Part shown: positions 6,456 to 13,223 of the stretch, one piece after another
Numbering within the stretch: position 1 is the first letter of the stretch
How the letters are laid out: each line of letters begins with the position of its first letter
Assembly (NCBI GenBank): GCA_005889515.1
Contig: VBHE01000283.1
Span: 1 to 13,802, forward strand
DNA from: Chloroflexota bacterium
GTDB lineage: Bacteria; Chloroflexota; Dormibacteria; Aeolococcales; Aeolococcaceae
Length of the DNA: 13,802 nucleotides
Reading direction: 5' to 3'
The notes under the pieces: model-generated
The model's input: only the letters and a program-made list of their open reading frames with translations
Told to the model about the DNA's origin: nothing
Databases searched by the model: none
Made by a program: the position numbers and the translations under genes

Positions 6456-7370
6456 CCCGCCCTCGCGCAGTGCGGCGAGCCTCTCGTAGAGCTCGCGCTC
6501 GGCGGGCACCGGCGCCGGCGGCACGGTGATGCGCACGGTGAGCAGAAGGTCGCCGGCAGCGGCGTCCCCGAGACCGGGGACGCCCTTGCCGCGCAGCCGC
6601 AGGGTGCGCCCGGCCTGGCTGCCCGGGGGGACGGTGACCGTCAGCGGCCCGACCGGGCCGGCGACGCGGACCACCGCGCCGAGCACCGCCTGGTGGTCGC
6701 GCACCTCGAGGTCGGCGGAGAGGTCGCGACCGCGCACGGTGAAGCGCGGGTGGGGCAGCAGGCGGACGCGGAGGTAGATGTCGCCGGGGGCGCCACCCTC
6801 GACGCCGGGCCGGCCCTTGCCGGCGACCCGCACCCGCGAGCCCTCGGCGACCCCGGCGGGGATGCGCACCTCGACCTGGCGCTCGCCGAGGGTCAGCAGC
6901 CGCCCGCCTCCCCCAACCGCCTCCTCGAGGCTGATGTCGACGGTCTCCTCGATGTCGGCGCCCCGCCGCGGACCACGGGTGCGGAAGCCACCGCGCCGCC
7001 CTGTGCCGCCGCTGCGGAGGAGCTCGTCGAGGTCGAGCCCGCCGTCGCCGAAGAAGGTCTCGAAGAAGTCGCTGTGGGCCTGGGGGCGGCCGCCGCCGCG
7101 CGGCCCCGCGCCGCGCTGCTGCCCGGTGAAGCCGGGCTGCTGCTCGAACCGCTCCCAGTCGGCCCCGAGGCGGTCGTACCTGGCCCGCTTCTCGGGGTCT
7201 CCGAGGACCGCGTGGGCCTCGTTGACCTTGGTGAAGCGCTCGCCGGCGCCCGGGTCCTTGTTGAGGTCGGGGTGGAGCCTGCGCGCCAGCGACCGGTAGG
7301 CGGCCTTGATCGCCGCCTGGTCGGCGGTCTTGGGGACGCCGAGGACGGCGTAGTAGTCGGTGTACTCCAT
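6426..7370 (-). CDS. DnaJ-class co-chaperone of the CbpA type (no zinc finger)
   Basis: J-domain protein that stimulates the DnaK ATPase and delivers unfolded clients. The 314-residue protein has the J domain at residues 4-68 with YYAVLGVP, the essential HPD at 33-35 and EAHAVLGDPEKRARYD. A Gly/Phe/Arg-rich linker (about 75-135) follows, then two DnaJ C-terminal beta domains beginning at IEETVDISLEEAVGG. They include KGRPGVEGGAPGDIYLRV and LRGKGVPGLG near 259-268. The CxxCxGxG zinc-finger repeats of true DnaJ are absent, so this is a class B/CbpA-like member. No dnaK or grpE lies nearby. Start ATG at 7370 gives the intact J domain. The 3' end overlaps the upstream convergent gene by 30 bases. 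Confidence 0.93.
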   Translation of the reverse strand: MEYTDYYAVLGVPKTADQAAIKAAYRSLARRLHPDLNKDPGAGERFTKVNEAHAVLGDPEKRARYDRLGADWERFEQQPGFTGQQRGAGPRGGGRPQAHSDFFETFFGDGGLDLDELLRSGGTGRRGGFRTRGPRRGADIEETVDISLEEAVGGGGRLLTLGERQVEVRIPAGVAEGSRVRVAGKGRPGVEGGAPGDIYLRVRLLPHPRFTVRGRDLSADLEVRDHQAVLGAVVRVAGPVGPLTVTVPPGSQAGRTLRLRGKGVPGLGDAAAGDLLLTVRITVPPAPVPAERELYERLAALREGGSAAVDPSGT

Positions 7371-7387
7371 CAGCGGTCGAACTCTGA

Positions 7388-7393
7388 AGCGTA
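7388..7393 (-). promoter_or_regulatory. Putative -10 element of the dnaJ-like gene
   Basis: TACGCT on the minus strand fits TANNNT and ends 17 bases upstream of the ATG at 7370, giving a very short 5' leader with no good ribosome site. The same hexamer precedes the LuxR-family gene. Confidence 0.3.
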
Positions 7394-7420
7394 TGGCGGG
7401 ATCGTGGAGGCCCCGCCCCC

Positions 7421-7426
7421 TACAAT
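7421..7426 (+). promoter_or_regulatory. -10 element positioned for a leaderless transcript
   Basis: TACAAT is a near-consensus -10 hexamer. The GTG start codon at 7433 lies 6 bases after it, exactly where transcription should begin, and no Shine-Dalgarno is present in that gap. This is the usual signature of leaderless genes in high-GC Gram-positive bacteria. Confidence 0.6.
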
Positions 7427-7432
7427 GACGCG

Positions 7433-8218
7433 GTGGCAGCGATGGTGACCGGACGTCTGCACCGGCGGCGCCTGGCCTGGGTCGCGGGGGTCCTCCTCGT
7501 GGCCACCGCGGCGATGCTCTGGATGGCCGCCCACCGCGTCCCCCATCCCGGCTCGCCGGTCGCGGCCCACCTCGCGGCGCTCCGCGGGCTCTGGCCCGCG
7601 AGCCTGCGCCGCCCGGCGGTCGTGGTCGCCGCGCTCGCGCTCGTGGTCGCGGTCGACGCCGTCTTCGTGGTGCTCATCGCCACCGGGCGCGGCCGCCGCC
7701 TCGCCCTCCCCGCCCGAGCGTCGCTCGGCGCCCTGGCGGCACTGGTGATCCTGCAGGGACTGCATCAGACGGAGCACCTCGTCCAGGTGACCCAGCTGCT
7801 CGTGACCGGCGGCAACGCCGACCTCTCCCAGGGCGTGCTCACCCGGCTCAACCAGGAGCTCGTCCACCTGGTCTGGACCTCCGCGGTGTGGATCGGGTGC
7901 GCGGCGCTGCTGCTGCGCTACCGGCACAACCGCTGGCTGTGGGTCGCCTTCGCGATCGCCGGCATCCACGACGTCGAGCACATCTACCTCTACACCGTCT
8001 CCCTCGACCCGGCGGTCGCGCTCCACGGCGGGGTCAACGGGATCCTCGCCACGGGGGGCCTGCTCGGCGGCCCGCTGCAGCGGCCGTACCTGCACTTCCT
8101 CTACAACCTGCTCGAGTTCGTCCCGCTCGTCGCCGCACTCCTCGACGAGCTCGCCGCCCGCACCCGCGGTGCTCAGCGGGCGCCGCGGCCGTTGAGGATG
8201 CGGTCGGCGAGCGCGTAG
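7433..8218 (+). CDS. Multi-pass membrane protein with paired HxxEH motifs, function unknown
   Basis: The 261-residue product is hydrophobic, with likely membrane helices near residues 15-32, 62-84, 95-112, 143-162, 167-188 and possibly 203-236. The family is not recognised. It carries two HxxEH motifs, HQTEH at 111-115 (within LQGLHQTEHLVQ) and HDVEH at 179-183 (within AGIHDVEHIYLY). Further histidines lie near helix ends at 145, 198 and 221 (PYLHFLYNLLEF). HxxEH is an inverted zinc-binding arrangement in some peptidases; here it could bind metal or heme, which is inference. The start is GTG at 7433 on the strength of the TACAAT placed for leaderless transcription; ATG at 7442 is an alternative. 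Its tail overlaps the meaB-like gene by 46 bases, and its promoter region is shared divergently with the dnaJ-like gene. Confidence 0.82.
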   Translation: MAAMVTGRLHRRRLAWVAGVLLVATAAMLWMAAHRVPHPGSPVAAHLAALRGLWPASLRRPAVVVAALALVVAVDAVFVVLIATGRGRRLALPARASLGALAALVILQGLHQTEHLVQVTQLLVTGGNADLSQGVLTRLNQELVHLVWTSAVWIGCAALLLRYRHNRWLWVAFAIAGIHDVEHIYLYTVSLDPAVALHGGVNGILATGGLLGGPLQRPYLHFLYNLLEFVPLVAALLDELAARTRGAQRAPRPLRMRSASA

Positions 8219-9105
8219 GGGTCGACCCGGGCGAGGTCGCCGAGGTCCTCGGTGTCGATGCACTCGCGGAGCGCGTCGCGAGCGCGGTCGACGGCGCGCT
8301 CGGCGACGATCGACTCGACCTCGGCGACCAGCCGCCGGCTCCGCCGCCGCTGCAGCTCGCCGTCCTTCTCAGCCCAGGCGAGGTGGCGGTCGATCGCGCT
8401 CACGACGTCGGCGATGCCCTCGCCGCTGGAGGCGATGGTGGTGAGCACCGGCGCCTCCCAGCGGGTTCTGCGGTTGCTCTCGTGGACGAGCCGGCGGAGC
8501 TCGCGCACCACCCGGTCGGCACCGGGGAGGTCGCCCTTGTTGACGACGAAGATGTCCGCGATCTCCATGATCCCCGCCTTGATGAGCTGCACCCCGTCCC
8601 CGGAGGCGGGGGTGGTGACCACCACCACGGTGTCGGCGGTGAGCATCACCTCGAGCTCCGACTGGCCGACCCCGACGGTCTCGAGCAGGCAGTGGTGCCG
8701 CCCGCTGGCGTCGATGAGCCGGATCGCCTCGCGGGCCGCGCTGGCCAGGCCGCCGAGGTGGCCGCGCGCCGCCATGCTGCGGATGTAGACGCCGCCGTCG
8801 AGGGCGTGGCGCTGCATGCGCACCCGGTCCCCGAGGATGGCGCCGCCGCTGAACGGGCTGCTCGGGTCGATGGCGAGCACCCCCACGGCGCGGTCCAGCG
8901 CCCGCCATCTCTCGACGATCCCGTCCGCCAGGGTGCTCTTGCCGCTGCCGGGCGGGCCGGTGAGCCCGACGACGTGGGCCTGGCCCGCGCGTCCGCGCAC
9001 CGCGCTCAGGAGCTCGGGGAGCGCCTCGGCCCGGTCCTCGACCATGCTGATGGCACGGGCGAGGGCGCGCACGTCCCCCTCGAGCAGCCGGTCGGCCAGA
9101 TCCAT
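8173..9105 (-). CDS. meaB: MeaB/ArgK-type G3E GTPase (methylmalonyl-CoA mutase chaperone)
   Basis: MeaB-family GTPases protect and reactivate adenosylcobalamin-dependent acyl-CoA mutases such as methylmalonyl-CoA mutase. The 310-residue protein shows Walker A GPPGSGKST (50-58), IDPSSPFSGGAILGDRVRM (79-97), the family signature RSMAARGHLGGL (109-120), ETVGVGQSE (142-150), the switch/P-loop partner region TTPASGDGVQLIKAG and the guanine-specificity motif NKGD (189-192). Length is typical (about 310-330). The start ATG at 9105 has a strong AGGAG ribosome site six bases upstream. The ORF is open for a further 160 codons upstream, but that extension is antisense to the LuxR gene and not coding-like. 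No mutase gene is in the window, so the partner must be elsewhere. Confidence 0.94.
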   Translation of the reverse strand: MDLADRLLEGDVRALARAISMVEDRAEALPELLSAVRGRAGQAHVVGLTGPPGSGKSTLADGIVERWRALDRAVGVLAIDPSSPFSGGAILGDRVRMQRHALDGGVYIRSMAARGHLGGLASAAREAIRLIDASGRHHCLLETVGVGQSELEVMLTADTVVVVTTPASGDGVQLIKAGIMEIADIFVVNKGDLPGADRVVRELRRLVHESNRRTRWEAPVLTTIASSGEGIADVVSAIDRHLAWAEKDGELQRRRSRRLVAEVESIVAERAVDRARDALRECIDTEDLGDLARVDPYALADRILNGRGAR

Positions 9106-9133
9106 CTTTCTCCTTTCTCCCCTGGGCCGGCCG

Positions 9134-9139
9134 AGTCTA
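9134..9139 (-). promoter_or_regulatory. Putative -10 element of the meaB-like gene
   Basis: TAGACT on the minus strand, identical to the hexamer before pyrB, would give a leader of about 20 bases containing the strong AGGAG site at 9110-9114. No -35 is evident. Confidence 0.35.
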
Positions 9140-9219
9140 GGCGCGAGAGCGCTCCAGGCGGCGGAAGCCCGCCACCCGTCGCCGGAATCCGGAGTTGTGC
9201 CTCCACCCTCCGACTCGGA

Positions 9220-9225
9220 TACGCT
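9220..9225 (+). promoter_or_regulatory. Putative -10 element of the LuxR-family gene
   Basis: TACGCT ends 9 bases before the ATG at 9235, with TTGTGC at 9195-9200 as a weak -35 candidate. The intervening bases lack a Shine-Dalgarno, so the transcript may be leaderless or nearly so. Confidence 0.35.
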
Positions 9226-9234
9226 CGACCCGGA

Positions 9235-11993
9235 ATGTGGGAAAGGGAGGCCGTCCTCGAGGCCACGGGGAGGCTCCTCGACTCCGCCGGGGAGGGGCGC
9301 GGGGGGACCCTGCTGGTGGTCGGCGAGGCCGGCCTGGGCAAGACCTCGATCCTCGACCACGCCCGCCGCCTGGCCGCGGGCCGGGCGCGGGTCGGGGCCG
9401 GCCGCGGCGACCCCATGGAATCCGCGCTGCCCTTCGGCCTCTTCAGCCAGGCGCTCGGCATGCTCGACGGTCCCGACCTGCGCGGCGGAAGCGGGATCCC
9501 GGCGGCCACTCCCGGCGCGACGTTCTACCAGGTGCTGCGCTGGATCGAGGCCCAGGGGCCGGTGCCGATCCTCCTCGCCCTCGACGACCTCCACTGGGCC
9601 GATGAGGACTCACTCGCCCTGCTCTCCTCCCTCTGCCGCCGCATCGGCGACCGCGCGGTGGCGGTGATGGGCACGCTGCGGCCGTGGCCACCCCGCGCCC
9701 GCGAGGTCGCCAGCGCGCTCGTCGGCGGGGGCTGCGCGGAGATGGAGCGGCTGCGGCCGCTCAGCGACGACGCCGCCCTCGAGCTGCTCGCAGTCCACGG
9801 GGGCGGCCGGCAGCGCGAGGCGGTGCTCGCCCAGGCGCTCACCCTCTGCAACGGGAACTGCCTGCTCCTCGAGCAGGTGGCCCGCAGCCTGCGCCGCGGC
9901 GAGGAGCTGCCCGAGCCCTCGGACACCTCGCGCCCCTGGATCTCCGACGAGCTGCTGCTCGCGCGCTTCGCGACGCTCCCCGAGCCGGCGGTGCGCCTCG
10001 CCCGGGCCGCGAGCGCCTTCGGCGTGCGCTTCCGCACCCGCCCGGTCGCCGAGGTGGCGCGGATGGACGAGGGCGACCTCGACTCCGCCCGCCTCGAACG
10101 GAGGCGCCCTGGAGTACGTCGATCCCCTCTTCTGCCAGGCCCTCTACGAGGACACCGCGGCGCCGGTGCGCGCACGCCTCCACGCCCGCGCCGTCTCGGT
10201 GCTCGCCGCCCAGGGCCTCGAGGCCGAGGCGGCCGAGCACGCCATCCGGGCGGACCTGGTCGGCGACCCGGCGGCGATCGCGGTGCTGGAGAGCGCCGGC
10301 CGCGCGGCGCTGCGCAGCGGCGCGCTGCAGACCGCGGTGCACCACCTCCGGGCCGCCCTCGACTTCTCCGGCGAGCGGCCCAGCCCGGCGCTGCTCGCCG
10401 TGCTCGCCGAGGCGCTCCTCGCGGGCGGCCGCCCCGCCGAGGCGATCGAGGTCGGGGAGCGGCTGCTCGCCAACCATGGGCTCGCCCCCGCGGAGCGCGC
10501 CGCGACCCTCCGCCTCCTCGGCCACGCCCACTGGGCGGCGGGCGCCACCGACCGCGCCGACCGCCACCTCGGCGAGTCCGCGGCGCTCGCCGAGCGCGCC
10601 GGGCTGCTCCCCGCCGCCGTCGAGGTGCTCCTCGACCAGGCGCAGACCTCCTGGCTCGCCACCGGCCCAGGCCACTCGCTGCGGGCGGTTCAGCGGGCCC
10701 GCGAGCTCTCCCTCCACGTCGACGAGGCGCTGCGCGTCCGGGTCGGCGCGGCCTGGAGCTTCATCGGCCTCCTCGGCGGCGACCCGTCCGGGCTCGAGGC
10801 CACCGCCGCGGCCGCCGCCGAGGTGGAGCGCGACCTCCCCGCCCACCTCTCCGAGCTCACCTCGAGCTGGGGCGCGCTGATGACCCACGGACACGCCGGC
10901 AAGTACACCGAACGGCTCGACGAGGCGGCGCGGGTGCTCGAGGTCGCCCTCGGCGCCGCGGAGCGGCTGGGGGCGGTGGAGGCGATCGCCGCGGTGGCGC
11001 TGAGCCTCGGCGACACCCTGATCCGCGCGGGGCGGCTCGACGAGGCCCTCGGCCTCGCCGGGCGGGCAACCGCGATCGGCGAGCTGGTGCCGTTCATGGT
11101 GCCCTTCGGGGCGGCGGGAAGCGCCCTCCTCGCCCAGCTCACGGGACGCGGCGAGGAGAGCGACCGCTGGTGCGACCTGGTCGAGGCCCTCCACCGCCCC
11201 CCGGCGATCGCCCTGCTCTGGATCCACCACGTCCGCGGCCGGCGGCTGCTCGCCGACGGCCGCGCCGCGGACGCCAGCGACCGCTTCGCGCGGGCCGAGG
11301 AGCTCACCCTGGCGGCGGGCATCGGCGAGCCCTGCGTGGTCCCCTGGGCGCGCCACGCGGTCGCCGCCCACGTCGCCGCGGGGCGGCTCGAGAACGCCCG
11401 CCGGGTGCTCGAGTGGCTCGACGGCCGCGCGACCCGGCTGCCCTGCCGCTGGCCGCGGATCGCCGGCCACTGCGGCCGGGCCCACCTCGCCGAGGCCGCC
11501 GGCGATCTCGCGGCCGCGGAGGGGGAGCTCGAGGCGGCGCTCGCGCTCCACGCGGAGGTCGACCTGCCCCTGGAGAGGGTGCAGACCCTCGTCGAGCACG
11601 GCGCCCTGCTCCGGCGCGCCGGGCGGCCCGCGGCGGCCCGCGCCCCGCTCGCCGAGGCCCTCCACCTCGCCGAGAGGGCCGGCGCCGTCTGGCTCGCCGA
11701 GCATGCCCGCGCCGAGCTGGCGGTCGCGGGCGGACGCCGCCATCGCAGCCTGGTCGAGCCCGATCACCGCCCAGGAACGGCGGGTCGCCGAGCTGGTCGC
11801 CACCGGCCGCTCCAATCAGCAGATCGCCCAGCATCTCTCGGTGTCGGTGAACACCGTGGAGACCCACCTCAAGCACGTCTTCTCGAAGCTCGGGGTGCGC
11901 TCACGTCTCGAGCTCGTGGGACGGGGTTTTCAGGAGCAGGGGGGGAGCGGGGGTCGTAGGCCCCTCCGGAAAAAAGATCACGGGGATCCGTGA
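9235..11993 (+). CDS. LAL/MalT-type LuxR family transcriptional regulator, split by two frameshifts
   Basis: Large ATP-binding regulator: N-terminal AAA/NB-ARC-like ATPase, long helical-repeat (TPR-like) sensor and C-terminal LuxR DNA-binding domain. Walker A is GEAGLGKT (30-37) and Walker B is LLALDDLHWAD (113-123). The second reading frame, from about 10107, gives LEYVDPLFCQALYED and then Ala/Leu-rich helical repeats to about 11750. A third frame gives the helix-turn-helix ITAQERRVAELVATGRSNQQ, then SVSVNTVETHLKHVFSKLGV, ending at 11993. Total span is about 919 codons, normal for LAL proteins (800-1000). Codon use stays gene-like in each segment, so the breaks are recent or artefactual. The ATG at 9235 follows a TACGCT hexamer. 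Ligand and targets are unknown; the kelch gene lies 79 bases downstream in the same direction. Confidence 0.85.
11970..11993 (-). terminator. Terminator-like hairpin reading on the minus strand
   Basis: On the minus strand TCACGG-ATCC-CCGTGA forms a 6-bp stem with a four-base loop, followed after two bases by six Ts. It would stop transcription entering the LuxR gene from the right in antisense. No minus-strand gene sits immediately upstream of it. On the plus strand there is no U-run, so it is not a normal terminator for the LuxR gene, whose stop codon lies inside the stem. Confidence 0.35.
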
Positions 11994-12015
11994 CGCTCCG
12001 GCGCGGACGCCGCCC

Positions 12016-12021
12016 TACCCT
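12016..12021 (+). promoter_or_regulatory. Putative -10 element of the kelch gene
   Basis: TACCCT fits TANNNT and lies 50 bases upstream of the ATG at 12072. A good ribosome site, GAGGAGG at 12055-12061, is spaced 10 bases from the start. Co-transcription with the LuxR gene is also possible. Confidence 0.25.
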
Positions 12022-12071
12022 CGGGACGACCGCCGCCACTGGGGAGGTGGTCACGAGGAGGACGGGAGACG

Positions 12072-13166
12072 ATGGCGCCCCCCATCCCGTGGCCGGACCC
12101 CACCCACGCGGGGGGGTGCGGCGGCGGCGCCTGGCACGCCGCCGACCTCATGCACCAGGCCCGCGTCGGGCACACCGCGACCCTCCTCGACGACGGGCGG
12201 GTGCTCGTCGCCGGCGGGTTCGACGACACCGCCGGCTTCCTCGGCTCCGCGGAGGTCTACGACCCCGAGTCGGGCACCTGGTCACCCGCGGCCGGGCTCG
12301 CCTGCGGTCGCACCGGCCACACCGCCACCCTGCTCGACGGCGGTGGGGTGCTCGTCGCCGGGGGCGCGGCCGACGGGGGCGGCGTCGCCACCGTCGAGGT
12401 CTACGACCCGGTCGCCGACCGCTGGAGCGAGAGCGCTCCGATGAGCACGCCCCGGGCGCACCACGCCACCGTCCGCATCGCCGGCGGCGCGGTGCTCTGC
12501 TGCGGCGGCTCCTCCCTCCACGGGGACCCGGTCGCCCGGCTCGCCTCGGTGGAGATCTACGACCCCGTCCTCGACTCCTGGAGCCGCGCCGCGAGCATGC
12601 TCGCCGGCCGCCACCTCCACTCCGCCACCGTCCTCGAGGGCGACGCCGTCCTCGTCGCCGGGGGCCGGGGGGAGGAGGACCTCCTCGAGGCCGCCGAGGT
12701 GTACGCGCCGTCGAGGGACGCCTGGACCCGCACCCTGGGACCCAACACCGCTCCCGGCCGGCACAGCGCGACGCGCCTGCTCGACGGCAGCGTGCTCATC
12801 ACCGGCGGGGGCTCGAGCGGCGCGATCGCCGGGGTGCGCCGCTACTGGCCCGGGCGCCGCACCTTCGTCGCCGAGGACCCGATGCCCGCCCGCCGCCGCG
12901 CCCACACCGCCAGCCTGTGCCCCGACGGGCGGGTGCTCGTCGCCGGCGGCTGGAACGCCGCCGGGCGGGCGCTCGGCGCCGCCGAGCTCTACGATCCCTG
13001 CCGGGGCGCATGGAGCCCGGCGGGGAGCAGCGCCGTCCGGGCGGCGCACACCGCCACCCGCCTCGCCGGCGGCGGGATCCTCCTCGCCGGGGGCCTGACC
13101 CGGTGGGGAGAGCGGCTGTCGACGCTGGCCTCGGCGGAGGTCTTCATCGCCGAGGGAGGGGCCTGA
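12072..13166 (+). CDS. Kelch-repeat beta-propeller protein
   Basis: The 364-residue protein is built almost entirely of seven kelch-type repeats, each starting H-T/S-A-T-x-L and containing a G-x-V-L-hyd-A-GG strand, then EVYDP and a Trp six residues on. Examples are HTATLLDDGRVLVAGG (36-51) and SAEVYDPESGTW; repeats begin at His36, 78, 125, 177, 225, 273 and 321. The seventh lacks the YDP...W strand, but the N-terminus has a matching GGGAWHAADLM, which would close a seven-bladed propeller by the usual velcro arrangement. No signal peptide, transmembrane segment or catalytic domain is seen, so a binding scaffold role is likely but the partner is unknown. The start has GAGGAGG 10 bases upstream. 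It ends 57 bases before the convergent envelope-type gene. Confidence 0.92.
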   Translation: MAPPIPWPDPTHAGGCGGGAWHAADLMHQARVGHTATLLDDGRVLVAGGFDDTAGFLGSAEVYDPESGTWSPAAGLACGRTGHTATLLDGGGVLVAGGAADGGGVATVEVYDPVADRWSESAPMSTPRAHHATVRIAGGAVLCCGGSSLHGDPVARLASVEIYDPVLDSWSRAASMLAGRHLHSATVLEGDAVLVAGGRGEEDLLEAAEVYAPSRDAWTRTLGPNTAPGRHSATRLLDGSVLITGGGSSGAIAGVRRYWPGRRTFVAEDPMPARRRAHTASLCPDGRVLVAGGWNAAGRALGAAELYDPCRGAWSPAGSSAVRAAHTATRLAGGGILLAGGLTRWGERLSTLASAEVFIAEGGA

Positions 13167-13223
13167 CGGAGGCCGCGAACGAGGCGGCGCGGCGACGACC
13201 AGCCTCGCCTCGCTCTCCCCGGG

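Noticed and set aside
7888..9234. Long plus-strand open frame running into the LuxR gene start
   Set aside because: It is antisense to the meaB-like gene and its Arg/Pro/Ala-rich translation has no recognisable motifs; the true protein begins at ATG 9235 with the ATPase domain.
9106..9594. Upstream extension of the meaB-like gene
   Set aside because: The open frame is an antisense shadow of the LuxR gene. The ATG at 9105 has a strong ribosome site and gives the normal family length.
12190..13100. Repeats in the kelch gene as a CRISPR or tandem-repeat array
   Set aside because: The similarity follows the codon frame and protein repeats; spacing and sequence vary as expected for propeller blades.
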